The notes under the pieces were generated by a model. It was not told the DNA's origin, made no database searches, and was given only the letters and a program-made list of their open reading frames with translations. From assembly GCA_963796485.1 (NCBI GenBank), contig CAWCLV010000001.1, positions 434,001 to 498,000 of the forward strand: a stretch of 64,000 nt of DNA, read 5' to 3'. A program made the translations under genes and the position numbers. Below are positions 25,370-33,975 of the stretch, piece by piece. This DNA comes from CAWCDJ01 sp963796485. Lineage in GTDB: Bacteria; Acidobacteriota; Terriglobia; Bryobacterales; Bryobacteraceae. Numbering within the stretch: the first letter of the stretch is position 1; every line of letters begins with the position of its first letter.

Positions 25370-27391
25370 ATGAAGTGCCTCACCGCGTTGGCGCTGGCCG
25401 CTTGCGCGTACGCTGCCCAGCCCTCTTTCACGCTCGACCAGGTTCTCGGCGCCGCCTTCCCGACGGAACTCACCGCGGCCCCTGCCGGCGGCAAAATCGC
25501 GTGGGTGTCGGACGCCAGGGGCGTTCGCAACATCATGGTGGCCGAGCCTCCCCGGTACCAGGCGCGCAAGATCACGCCCTACAGTACCGATGACGGGCAG
25601 GACCTTACGGATCTTCGGTGGACGCCCGATGCCGCCGCCATCATCTTCGTCCGCGGGCAGGACCCCAACCGGGCCGGAGAAGTTCCCAATCCCACCCACG
25701 ACCCCGGCGGCGCCACGCAGGATGTCTGGATCGTCGCCCTGGATGGCGGAGCCCCTCGCAAGATCGCACAGGGCAACTCGCCCACCATTGCCCCCAAGGG
25801 CGGGCGCGTAGCATTTCTTCGCGGCAACCGCCTTTGGTGGGCGCCTCTCGACGGCCACTCCGCTCCGGAGCAGATCTTTGCGGCACGGGGCTCATCCGGC
25901 GCCGCGGTATGGTCGCCCGACGGCAGCCGCTTCGCCTTCACCACCGATCGCGGCGATCACGGCTTCATCGGAGTTTACGACGTCGCGACGCACAAACTGA
26001 GCTATCTCGACCCCAGCACGGACGTCGATCTTTTCCCAGCCTGGTCTCCCGATGGGCGGAGGATCGCGTTCGCCCGCATTCCCAGCAGCGGCCTGCGGGT
26101 ACCGCGCGAGCCCCATCGCACCGGCGAACCCTGGTCGATCCGCGTGGCGGATGCCGGTACCGCCAAAGGCCGCCAGATCTGGCGCGCCGAAAGCGGACCG
26201 GGCAGCGTTTTTCATGGTGTCACCGCGCAGCGCCAATTGATGTGGGCCGCCGGGGACCGCATCGTTTTCCCCTGGGAAGCGGGCGGCTGGACTCACCTCT
26301 ACTCAATAGCCGCGTCCGGCGCCCAACCGGAACTCCTCACGCCCGGCCGTTTCGAAGTCGAGGATGTAGCGCTCACACCGTCCGGTGATGCGCTGGTCTA
26401 CTCGTCGAACCAGGACGATATCGACCGCCGCCATCTCTGGAAGGTTCCAACTGCCGGAGGCACCCCGCAGTCCGTGACTTCCGGAGAGGGGATCGAATGC
26501 CACCCGGCGGTCGCAAGTAACGGCGAGATTGCGCTTCTGCGTTCCGATGCGCGCCGTCCTCTCCGCGTGGCCATCGGTGATAAGGATCTCGACGCCTCCG
26601 CGATACCGGCCGATTTTCCAATCCAGCACATGGTCGCGCCCCGCCAGGTGGTTTTTTCGAGTGCCGATGGTCTCACGCTCCACGGACAGCTCTTCCTGCC
26701 GCCGAGCCACCCTGCGGGCCGCACTCCGGCGATTGTGTTTTTCCACGGAGGCTCGCGCCGCCAGATGCTGCTCGGCTGGCACCCCATGTATTACTACTCC
26801 AACGCCTACGCGCTCAACCAGTACCTCGCCAATTCGGGATACATCGTGCTCTCGGTCAATTACCGCAGCGGCACCGGCTACGGCTTGAATTTCCGGGAGG
26901 CTTTGCACTACGGCGCCAATGGCGGCAGCGAGTACAACGACGTCCAGGGGGCAGGCACGTACCTGCGCTCCCGTTCGGACGTGGACCCCGCCCGCATCGG
27001 CGTATGGGGCGGCTCTTACGGAGGGTATCTGGTGGCGATGGCCCTCGCCCGCGCCTCGGATATGTTTGCGGCGGGAGTGGATTTCCATGGCGTTCACGAT
27101 TGGGCCACGGAGCTGGAGATCCCGTCCGGCGCGCCCGATTACCAGTTGGCCTTCGAGTCGTCGCCGATGGCCTTCATCAATGGCTGGCGCTCTCCGGTTC
27201 TTCTCATCCAGGGCGACGACGACCGCGACGTCCACTTCAACCAGAGCGTGGTTCTCAACGACGCTTTGCGCCGCCAGGGAGTGGACGTGGAAGAGATGGT
27301 GGTCCCCGACGAAATCCACGACTTCCTGCTCTGGCACACCTGGCGCGCCACCTACCAGGCGACAGTGGATTATTTCAAGCGAAAGTTATGA
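25370..27391 (+). CDS. Secreted S9 family peptidase (DPP IV/prolyl-oligopeptidase type)
   Basis: 673 residues. Signal peptide MKCLTALALAACAYAAQ. Residues about 25-400 are a WD40/PD40-type beta-propeller (DLRWTPDAAAIIF, PAWSPDGRRIAFARIP, VEDVALTPSGDALVYSSNQ). The C-terminal alpha/beta hydrolase carries the triad: S549 in GVWGGSYGGYL, Asp about 616-618 in LLIQGDDDRDVHF and H650 in DEIHDFLLW. Cleaves short peptides, probably after proline or with DPP-like specificity, in the periplasm. Start chosen at the signal peptide; upstream codons in frame make no sense. Confidence 0.94.
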   Translation: MKCLTALALAACAYAAQPSFTLDQVLGAAFPTELTAAPAGGKIAWVSDARGVRNIMVAEPPRYQARKITPYSTDDGQDLTDLRWTPDAAAIIFVRGQDPNRAGEVPNPTHDPGGATQDVWIVALDGGAPRKIAQGNSPTIAPKGGRVAFLRGNRLWWAPLDGHSAPEQIFAARGSSGAAVWSPDGSRFAFTTDRGDHGFIGVYDVATHKLSYLDPSTDVDLFPAWSPDGRRIAFARIPSSGLRVPREPHRTGEPWSIRVADAGTAKGRQIWRAESGPGSVFHGVTAQRQLMWAAGDRIVFPWEAGGWTHLYSIAASGAQPELLTPGRFEVEDVALTPSGDALVYSSNQDDIDRRHLWKVPTAGGTPQSVTSGEGIECHPAVASNGEIALLRSDARRPLRVAIGDKDLDASAIPADFPIQHMVAPRQVVFSSADGLTLHGQLFLPPSHPAGRTPAIVFFHGGSRRQMLLGWHPMYYYSNAYALNQYLANSGYIVLSVNYRSGTGYGLNFREALHYGANGGSEYNDVQGAGTYLRSRSDVDPARIGVWGGSYGGYLVAMALARASDMFAAGVDFHGVHDWATELEIPSGAPDYQLAFESSPMAFINGWRSPVLLIQGDDDRDVHFNQSVVLNDALRRQGVDVEEMVVPDEIHDFLLWHTWRATYQATVDYFKRKL

Positions 27392-27410
27392 TTCAGGCGT
27401 AACTATGAAC

Positions 27411-27556
27411 TCACCGCGGAGACGCGGAGGCGCGGAGATGCCAACGCAGAGAGAAAACAAAATCAGATCTTGAGAGCGCGGAGCGAGCGGAGATTTCGGG
27501 AACGTCCTTTGTTTTCTCCGCGTTGTGCTCCGCGCCTCCGCGTCTCCGCGGTAAAA
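27411..27556. repeat. Dispersed inverted-repeat element, copy 2 (GCGGAG 8-mer arms)
   Basis: Left arm TCACCGCGGAGACGCGGAGG and right arm CTCCGCGTCTCCGCGGTAAA are close reverse complements built of 8-mers. The interior shares blocks with copy 1 at 4895. It fills the interval between the convergent S9 peptidase and sugar permease genes. Confidence 0.88.
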
Positions 27557-27584
27557 GCACTGTTCCCATGCCAGGAGGCCGCTC

Positions 27585-29018
27585 CTAGTGTCCGGCGCCG
27601 ATTTTCATTTCGCCCAGCGATTCCGCGTTGCTGTACTTGGGCCAGTTGAAACCGTAGAACGCCACGAACGCGAAGCAGAACATCGGCACGATGAAGCCGC
27701 GCGACATGTCGAACTTGTCCGCCACGTAACCCATCAGCTTCGGCAGAATCGCGCCGCCCATAATGGCCATGACGATGAACGCCGATGCCTTCTTCGCCCT
27801 TGCGCCGAGTCCGAAAATCCCCAGGGCGAAAATCGTGGGGAACATGATCGACATGAAGAAGTAGATCAGGAACACGCAAATCACGGAAAGCCATCCCAGT
27901 TTCAGGAAGACCAGTAGAGTCATCAGAACGTTCGCCGCGCCGTACAGCCCCAGAATCTTGTGGGCGGAGTACTTCTTCAGCAGGCCGGCGCCCGTGAACC
28001 GTCCGATCAGAAAGCAGATCAGGCCGATGGACGCGACATTCGAGGCGCCCTTGTTGCTGAGCGAGATCACGCCCGCCGCACTCGTGTCGAACCAACCTTG
28101 CAGCCAGTCGTGCAGGAATCCGGCGTGGCTCGAAAAATGGGCCATGCCCGTGCTCCACGTCGGGGGAATCGCCGGCACTTCCGACGTCATGTAGTTGATG
28201 AAGAAGCTGAAGACTCCCGCCTGCGCCGCGACATAGAGAAACTGCGCCGCCACCGCCATCACGAAATGCGGATGCTTCCAGATCGAATGCGAGGACCCCG
28301 CAGCCGCATCGTCCAGGTGATAATCGTCTTCCGTCTTGATGTCCGGAATGTTCGCAAAGAAGAACACTACCGCGATGATCAGCACCGTGATCGCCACCCC
28401 GACGTAGGGGATGTAGAGGGTCTGGCTGCCCGTGTTGTGGCCGGCGGCGTCCTTCGAATAGAAATACATGCTGCCGACGATCGGCCCCAGGATCCAGCCC
28501 ACGCCGTTGCAGGACTGCGCCAGGTTGATGCGGGTGGCCGAGAATCGTGGATCTCCCAGCACTGTCGTGTACGGGTTGGCGATCGTCTCCAGAAACGTCA
28601 GCCCCGTCGCGATGATGCAGACGCCCGCCAGGAATGCAATGAAGGCCGTTGTGGAGGATACCGTTCCCTGGTGCACCATGGCGTTGATGTGGGTTGCCGG
28701 AATGAACCAGAACCCTCCCGCCGCCACCAGCATCAGCCCCGTGATGATGCCGCCCTTGTACCCCAGCTTGCTCGCCAGCCACCCGGCCGGCAGCGACATC
28801 AGAAAATATCCGAGGTAATGAGCGAACTGCACCCAGGCGGACTGCGCCTTGTTCAGGTTCAGCTCCTCCTGGAAGTGCTTGTCCATCACGTCGATCATCC
28901 CGTTGCAGAACCCCCACAATAAAAACAGGGTGGTGACGAGGATGAAGGTGAACATCAGGTTCTGCCCGTCCCCGGTGATGAAGAGGCCCCTCTTTTTCGA
29001 AGTCATGGCGTCGCCCAT
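27585..29018 (-). CDS. MFS sugar permease of the FucP/GluP (FHS) family
   Basis: About 477 residues and 12 predicted transmembrane helices. Helix 1 carries LFLLWGFCNGMIDVMDKHFQ, equivalent to the Asn/Asp motif of FucP that couples protons; helix 4 has TFLETIANPY, matching the FucP glutamate. A larger central loop (DYHLDDAAAGSSHS) separates halves. Likely proton-coupled uptake of a hexose or deoxyhexose released by the surrounding glycosidases. Start at 29018 (MGDAMTSKK) or 29006 (MTSKK); neither has a clear SD. Divergent from the TPR glycosyltransferase gene. Confidence 0.92.
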   Translation of the reverse strand: MGDAMTSKKRGLFITGDGQNLMFTFILVTTLFLLWGFCNGMIDVMDKHFQEELNLNKAQSAWVQFAHYLGYFLMSLPAGWLASKLGYKGGIITGLMLVAAGGFWFIPATHINAMVHQGTVSSTTAFIAFLAGVCIIATGLTFLETIANPYTTVLGDPRFSATRINLAQSCNGVGWILGPIVGSMYFYSKDAAGHNTGSQTLYIPYVGVAITVLIIAVVFFFANIPDIKTEDDYHLDDAAAGSSHSIWKHPHFVMAVAAQFLYVAAQAGVFSFFINYMTSEVPAIPPTWSTGMAHFSSHAGFLHDWLQGWFDTSAAGVISLSNKGASNVASIGLICFLIGRFTGAGLLKKYSAHKILGLYGAANVLMTLLVFLKLGWLSVICVFLIYFFMSIMFPTIFALGIFGLGARAKKASAFIVMAIMGGAILPKLMGYVADKFDMSRGFIVPMFCFAFVAFYGFNWPKYSNAESLGEMKIGAGH

Positions 29019-29031
29019 GATTCTAACAGTA

Positions 29032-29053
29032 GGGTAGGCCTCCCGGCCTGCCC
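29032..29053. repeat. Short GC palindrome between divergent genes
   Basis: GGGTAGGCC, 4-nt loop, GGCCTGCCC; one mismatch in 9 pairs. Similar in style to the hairpins at 39954 and 59010, but here located between divergent starts rather than at gene ends. Confidence 0.6.
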
Positions 29054-29069
29054 GCGCCGCGAGCGGCGT

Positions 29070-29075
29070 TATACT
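29070..29075 (+). promoter_or_regulatory. -10 hexamer TATACT before the TPR glycosyltransferase gene
   Basis: TATACT ends 6 nt before the GTG start at 29082, with no SD in between; expected to give a leaderless mRNA. Confidence 0.4.
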
Positions 29076-29081
29076 CGCGGA

Positions 29082-30965
29082 GTGTCCCGCCCCCTGACGA
29101 TCGCCGGCGCCTTCGCCCTTGCGCGCGACCTGGCGCAATCCGGCCGCCTCGAAGACGCCGCCGCCGTCTGCTCGAAAATCCTCGAAGCCGAACCCGCCCA
29201 CGCCGAAACCCTCCACCTTCTTGCGCTCGTCTCCTATCGCCGGGGCGACCCCGCGGCGGCCGTCCGTCTCCTCCGTCGTGCCGTTTCCGCCGCCCCGCCC
29301 TTCGCCCCGGCCTGCAACGATCTCGGCAACATTCTCGCGCAGCAGGGCCGCACCTCCGACGCCATCGAGCAATACCGCCGTGCCATTGCCGTCGCGCCCG
29401 AGTACGCCGAGGCGCATAACAATCTGGGCAACGCCTGCCAGCTCGCCGGGGAGTTCGAGAATGCCGCGGAAGCCTACCGGCGGGCGCTGGCCCTCAAACC
29501 CGGGTACGCCGAGGCCCACCGCAATCTGGGCAGTGCGCTGCGCCATCTCGGGCGCTTTGCCGAAGCCGTCGAAGAGTTTCGCGCCGCGGTCTCGCTCAAT
29601 CCCGGTTATACGGATGCCCTCACCCAGCTTGTGCAGGAGCTCCGGTCGCAGTGCGATTGGGCTCTGTTAAAACCGCTCACGGCGCAATTGATCGGAATCG
29701 TCGAAGCCGGCTCCGCCGCGGTCAACCCGTTCGTCTTCCTCTCGCTCGACACGACCGCCCGCCAGCAGTTTCTGTGCGCGCGACGCTGGGCGGCCCAGCA
29801 CTTGGAGGCCGGCGCCTCGAAGTTACCGCCGCGTCCCGCCCGCACCCGTCCCGACGGCCGCATCACGCTGGGCTATCTCTCTGCCGATTTCCAGGAACAC
29901 GCCACTGCCCAACTGACAGCCGCGCTTTTCGAACTCCACGATCGCAACCGGTTTCGCGTGATCGGCTATTCCTATGGCGCCGATGACGGCAGCGCCATGC
30001 GGCGGCGCCTCGCCCGCGCTTTCGACGACTTCGTGAACCTGGAATCCCTCTCCCATGCGGACGCCGCGGCCCGCATCCGTGCGGACGAAGTCGATATCCT
30101 GGTGGACCTGAAAGGCTACACCACCGCCGCGCGCCCCCAGATCCTCGCCCTTCGCCCCGCTCCCGTTCAGGTCAGCTATCTCGGCTACCCCGGCACGATG
30201 GGCACGGAGGCTGTCGATTACATCCTCGCCGACGCCTACGTCCTGCCGGCCGCCGGGCAGGCGTTCTATTCCGAGAAGATCGTGCACCTGCCCGCGTGCT
30301 ATCAGGCGAACGACAACTCGCGGCCGGTCGCCTCCCCGGGGCCTTCCCGCGCCGAGTGCGGATTGCCCGAGCGGGCATTCGTCTTCTGCTGCTTCAACGG
30401 TTCGGAGAAACTCACCCCCGATGTCTTCGCTGTCTGGATCCGCCTCCTCGAGGCCGTTCCCGAATCCGTGCTGTGGCTCCTTGCCTCGAACCCGGCTGCC
30501 GTCGGGAACCTCCGGCGAGAGGCCGAAGCCCGCCTCCCCGGCGCGGCCGCCCGCCTGGTATTCGCCCCCAAGCTTTCCAACCCGCAGCACCTTGCGCGTT
30601 TCGCCCTGGCCGATCTCTTCCTCGACACGTTCCCCTACAATGCTCACACCCTTGCGTCCGACGCCCTGTGGGGCGGCTGCCCCGTGCTGACGTGGGCCGG
30701 CGATACGTTTCCCTCCCGGGTCGCCGGAAGCCTTCTCCGCGCGATGGGGATGCGGGAACTGATCACCACCTCGCTTAAGGGTTACGAGTCTCTGGCCCTC
30801 CGGCTTGCCGGAAATCCCGCCGAACTGGCCAGCCTGCGGGAGCGGCTGCAATCGATGCGACTTTCCGCACCGTTGTTCGACAGCGCCGGAATCACACGCC
30901 ACATCGAAGCGGCTTACGAATCGATTTGGAGCCGCAGGCAAGGTAAGCTGTCTGCAGATGAGTGA
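29082..30965 (+). CDS. TPR protein with O-GlcNAc-transferase (GT41/SPINDLY-like) catalytic region
   Basis: 627 residues. Residues 1-190 hold about five TPR repeats (ACNDLGNILAQQGRTSDAIE, EAHNNLGNACQLAGEFENAA, EAHRNLGSALRHLGRFAEAV). The C-terminal half is GT41: LGYLSADFQEHATAQLTAAL (equivalent of the OGT DFxxHP region), DILVDLKGYTTAARPQILAL, PAPVQVSYLGYPGTMG, FCCFNGSEKLTPDVFAVW (the FN..K..P donor-binding lysine motif) and the nucleotide-binding LASDALWGGCPVLTW. Predicted to glycosylate proteins using a UDP-sugar or another activated sugar. GTG start. Its stop overlaps the next gene by 8 bp. Confidence 0.92.
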   Translation: MSRPLTIAGAFALARDLAQSGRLEDAAAVCSKILEAEPAHAETLHLLALVSYRRGDPAAAVRLLRRAVSAAPPFAPACNDLGNILAQQGRTSDAIEQYRRAIAVAPEYAEAHNNLGNACQLAGEFENAAEAYRRALALKPGYAEAHRNLGSALRHLGRFAEAVEEFRAAVSLNPGYTDALTQLVQELRSQCDWALLKPLTAQLIGIVEAGSAAVNPFVFLSLDTTARQQFLCARRWAAQHLEAGASKLPPRPARTRPDGRITLGYLSADFQEHATAQLTAALFELHDRNRFRVIGYSYGADDGSAMRRRLARAFDDFVNLESLSHADAAARIRADEVDILVDLKGYTTAARPQILALRPAPVQVSYLGYPGTMGTEAVDYILADAYVLPAAGQAFYSEKIVHLPACYQANDNSRPVASPGPSRAECGLPERAFVFCCFNGSEKLTPDVFAVWIRLLEAVPESVLWLLASNPAAVGNLRREAEARLPGAAARLVFAPKLSNPQHLARFALADLFLDTFPYNAHTLASDALWGGCPVLTWAGDTFPSRVAGSLLRAMGMRELITTSLKGYESLALRLAGNPAELASLRERLQSMRLSAPLFDSAGITRHIEAAYESIWSRRQGKLSADE

Positions 30966-32094
30966 TCCAGCCTATCCAGCCGCCAGAACCGCCGCCGACC
31001 GCATCCGGGCCCATTTTCTGCGCCATCTTGCCGCGGCCCCTCTGCCCGGGCGCGAAAGCGCGTTAGTCCCCGAGCTTGCATCGATCGAGGCCATTATCGA
31101 GGCGGCGTTCTGGGCCAGCCTCCGCCGGGAGGAAGGTTATATGCCGCGCATCTCGCTGGCGCTCCTCCCTCCCGATCTGCTCGAACGGCCGCTGGTTTTA
31201 GAGCGCCCTCTGCGGCTCGCGGCGCAGCCGCTGACCCGGCTGGCTCCGGCGGTCGAGCGTCCCGGCATTCACCTGGGCGTCTGGCCCGCTGACGGCCAAC
31301 TGATGGTATGGGGCGCCACCCGGCAGTTGCCGGTCTATTCCATGGTGCTCGAGGTAGTGGCGCCCGGCCTCCTGGTCGTGAAGCATAGTCGCAGCGAAGA
31401 GGCGCAAAAATTCGTAAACATCGCCGTGTTGCAGGGCGATGAAATCAAGATGATCGACGAGCAGTCCGCGAGCCTGCCCGACTGTCCCGATCTGCTAACC
31501 TCCCTGCTCGGCTTCGATACGCAGCATGCATCCGCCGATTCGGTGAGCGTGCTGATCCAACTGGCCGTCTCCATGCGCGCTCACGGCCGAGGGGGTTCGC
31601 TGCTCGTTGTGCCGGCGCAAACGGAGCACTGGCGCGAATCGGTCGTTCATCCGATCCAGTATGCGCTCGTCCCTCCCTTTGCAGCCCTCGCGGAAGTCAT
31701 CGGGGACCGGGAATCGCGCGAACCGGACCGCCGCTGGATGGATGCGCTCCGCCACGCCGTCGATGGTGTCGCCGGCCTGACCGCCGTCGATGGCGCCACC
31801 GTCATTACCGACCGCTACGAAGTCCTTGCCTTTGGCGCCAAGATCGTGCGGCGCGACGGATCTTTGCGGGTGACGGAGGTACTTCTGACCGAGCCGGTGG
31901 AAGGCGACCGGCCCGATGTCGTCGAGCCCGGGCAACTCGGTGGTACTCGTCACTTCTCCGCGGCGCAGTTCGTACGCGACCAGCACGATTCCATCGCCCT
32001 GGTGGCCTCTCAGGATGGCCGGTTCACCGTCTTCGCCTGGTCCCCCTGCGAAAACATGGTCCACGCGCACCGCATCGACGTGCTGCTTCTCTAA
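30958..32094 (+). CDS. Protein with C-terminal DisA_N/DAC-like domain and N-terminal sensor-like region
   Basis: 378 residues. The C-terminal half resembles the diadenylate cyclase fold: VDGATVITDRYEVLAFGAKI (DGA at 278-280) and GGTRHFSAAQFVRDQHDSIA (GTRH at 329-332), followed by LVASQDGRFTVFAW where CdaA has SIIVSEETGRVSVA. CdaA proper is also in this window (55068), allowing direct comparison: DGA is kept, RHR is RHF here. The N-terminal half (about 1-190) has no transmembrane helix; I believe proteins of this type have been labelled as DACNV-like putative sensor proteins. Whether it makes c-di-AMP is open. It overlaps the glycosyltransferase gene by 8 bp, so the pair is an operon. Confidence 0.7.
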   Translation: MSDPAYPAARTAADRIRAHFLRHLAAAPLPGRESALVPELASIEAIIEAAFWASLRREEGYMPRISLALLPPDLLERPLVLERPLRLAAQPLTRLAPAVERPGIHLGVWPADGQLMVWGATRQLPVYSMVLEVVAPGLLVVKHSRSEEAQKFVNIAVLQGDEIKMIDEQSASLPDCPDLLTSLLGFDTQHASADSVSVLIQLAVSMRAHGRGGSLLVVPAQTEHWRESVVHPIQYALVPPFAALAEVIGDRESREPDRRWMDALRHAVDGVAGLTAVDGATVITDRYEVLAFGAKIVRRDGSLRVTEVLLTEPVEGDRPDVVEPGQLGGTRHFSAAQFVRDQHDSIALVASQDGRFTVFAWSPCENMVHAHRIDVLLL

Positions 32095-32097
32095 AGA

Positions 32098-32781
32098 TCA
32101 GTGCAGCAGCTTTTCGATGCTCGCGGAAACCTGGGCCGCCAGCGTCTCGTATCCGTGCTCGTTGAAATGCACGCCGTCCTGCGCGTGGTACTCCGGATGT
32201 TCGCGGACCAATGAAAACAGATCGTCAATCGGGATATTCCTGTTTCGCATAATGGCGGCGGCCGATTGGTTTCTCTGCACGATCCGGTCCGTCTTGGGAT
32301 CCGTGACCTCGAGTTGGTTTCGCCGCCGGACGTCCGTGGTGCTGGCCCAGATCAGCTTCGCGCGCGGAGCGTACCGGTGCAGCGTTGCCAGCAGGGTGGG
32401 CAGGGCAGCGGCGTATTCCGCTTCGCTGTAGCCGTCGCCGTGCATCCCGTTGTTGAAATGGATGATGTCGAAAGTCTCTTCCCGGAGCACCAGCGCCACC
32501 TCGTCCAGAAGCGCCGGGTCGCCCAGGGATTTCGAGTCCGCCATCCGACCCACGTAGGCTTTGCCCTTCAAGTCGGCTTCCACCTGCTTGCCGTAACCAC
32601 GGGTAATGGAATCGCCGATGAGGAGAACGCGCGGCAGGTCGTGGTCATTCGTATTCGGCAGCCATACATCCAGCCACTCGATACTCTCCCGGACCACGTG
32701 CTTCGGAGCGGCGGTGGCTGCCACCGCAAGCATCAGGAAGGTGCACCAGTTCTTTGAAATCAGCATCGACTTGATTCGCAT
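32098..32781 (-). CDS. Secreted SGNH/GDSL-family hydrolase
   Basis: 227 residues with an N-terminal signal (NWCTFLMLAVAATAA). Block I GDSIT with S58, Gly/Asn blocks including HFNNGMHG (N110), and block V DGVHFNEHG with D202 and H205 supply a complete SGNH esterase set. Family members deacetylate polysaccharides or act as lipases/esterases; with the surrounding polysaccharide genes a carbohydrate esterase is plausible but inferred. It converges on the DAC-like gene with only 3 bp between stops. Confidence 0.9.
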   Translation of the reverse strand: MRIKSMLISKNWCTFLMLAVAATAAPKHVVRESIEWLDVWLPNTNDHDLPRVLLIGDSITRGYGKQVEADLKGKAYVGRMADSKSLGDPALLDEVALVLREETFDIIHFNNGMHGDGYSEAEYAAALPTLLATLHRYAPRAKLIWASTTDVRRRNQLEVTDPKTDRIVQRNQSAAAIMRNRNIPIDDLFSLVREHPEYHAQDGVHFNEHGYETLAAQVSASIEKLLH

Positions 32782-32975
32782 TATGCCTCAATTTCAGCCC
32801 TTGATTGCGGATCCCTTAATGATACTAGCGGTGCGCGCCGGACGAACGCTTCGTATGCCGGGGTTGCCTGCGCGGCGCAGACCACCGGCCCGAATGATAG
32901 TGCCGGCGTCGATGATATGGTTTCGGCGATAACCGAAGTTAGCAGTACCTCTGAGACTTACGCGCCCGATTCCCA

Positions 32976-33812
32976 ATGAAAGATAATCGATTTCATATGC
33001 ACCGAGTCGGCACGATCGTTTTTGTCCTGGTTGCAATGTTCGGTACCGCCGCCAGTCACGCCTCTACCCTGACTGTCTATCTATCCCCTCCCGGCGCGAT
33101 GAGCAGCGAGATCCCGAATGTCACCACGGAAACGTTCAACGATCCGGCGCTCCTGAATTCTGTGGCGACGTCCTATCAATCGGTGATTGGCCAATACTCC
33201 GTCGCAAACGGCTATAGGATTCCGGTTATTTCTTACGACCAGTACGGCGGGGCAGGCAATAGCGATTACCTCTACGTAGGGACGCGCCGAACGGGCGACG
33301 CAACCAGCGTCACACTCGATTTGGCCGCACCCGCGGACTATTTCGGCTTCTGGTGGTCGGCCGGCGACCCCCTGAACAGGATTTCGGTATACCGCCAGGG
33401 TGTTTTAGTCGCGCAGTTTCAAACCAGCGATATCACCACACTGTTGGCGAGCAGCCCGCTCATTGCCCTGAACGGGACCAATTACCTGAGCTCGTCCTAC
33501 TATGGAAATCCAAACACCGGCTCGGGAAGCCATACCGGACAGGATTCCGGCGAGCCGTTCGCCTACGTCAACCTGGTCGCCGATGGGTTTATGTTCGACA
33601 GCCTCGTGCTGGATAACAACGGCACTTCGGGATTCGAAACCGACAACCAAAGCGTCTCCTCGAACCCGGTGAATATTCCCCAGGACTTCGGGTCGTTCGT
33701 GAAGGTGACGGACCTGTCTTTCTCCAGCCCGGTACCGGAGCCGAGCTACGCAGCGCTGGGCGGATTGCTTCTCGCCACCTTGCTATACAAAGGCAGGGGC
33801 CGGCGCCCGTAA
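32976..33812 (+). CDS. PEP-CTERM-anchored secreted protein
   Basis: 278 residues with signal peptide (VGTIVFVLVAMFGTAASHAS). The C-terminus is a PEP-CTERM sorting tail: PVPEPSYAALGGLLLATLLY followed by a basic end KGRGRRP. Such tails are processed by an exosortase, so the protein is likely surface- or matrix-associated; no exosortase gene is in the window. The body is Gly/Ser/Asn/Tyr-rich and beta-like, with no recognised catalytic motif. The first ATG has no SD; an ATG at 32997 is an alternative start. Confidence 0.88.
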   Translation: MKDNRFHMHRVGTIVFVLVAMFGTAASHASTLTVYLSPPGAMSSEIPNVTTETFNDPALLNSVATSYQSVIGQYSVANGYRIPVISYDQYGGAGNSDYLYVGTRRTGDATSVTLDLAAPADYFGFWWSAGDPLNRISVYRQGVLVAQFQTSDITTLLASSPLIALNGTNYLSSSYYGNPNTGSGSHTGQDSGEPFAYVNLVADGFMFDSLVLDNNGTSGFETDNQSVSSNPVNIPQDFGSFVKVTDLSFSSPVPEPSYAALGGLLLATLLYKGRGRRP

Positions 33813-33844
33813 AGCCGCAGCCGGGCGGCCCGCTCCACCGGCGT

Positions 33845-33931
33845 CGCCGCCCTCACCATCAACGGCAAACCTCACTCGGACAACGTCGAGCCCCGCCCGA
33901 CAGCTTCAAGTGGTGGTGGCAGGTACCGGTA
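33845..33931 (+). pseudogene. Decayed N-terminal fragment of a (2Fe-2S) oxidoreductase small subunit (IorA-like)
   Basis: The frame reads ALTINGKPHSDNVEP then loses sense. ALTINGKPHSVDVEPDTPLL is how I recall the beginning of isoquinoline 1-oxidoreductase / CO-dehydrogenase-type small subunits. Only about 15 residues are recognisable, no cysteine motifs follow, and a stop comes at 33931. I read it as a gene fossil in the 163-bp gap between the PEP-CTERM gene and the dehydratase pseudogene. Confidence 0.35.
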
Positions 33932-33975
33932 AGAGGCCGCCGCAACCACCGGGGGCCGGGTGATATCGTGACCTT

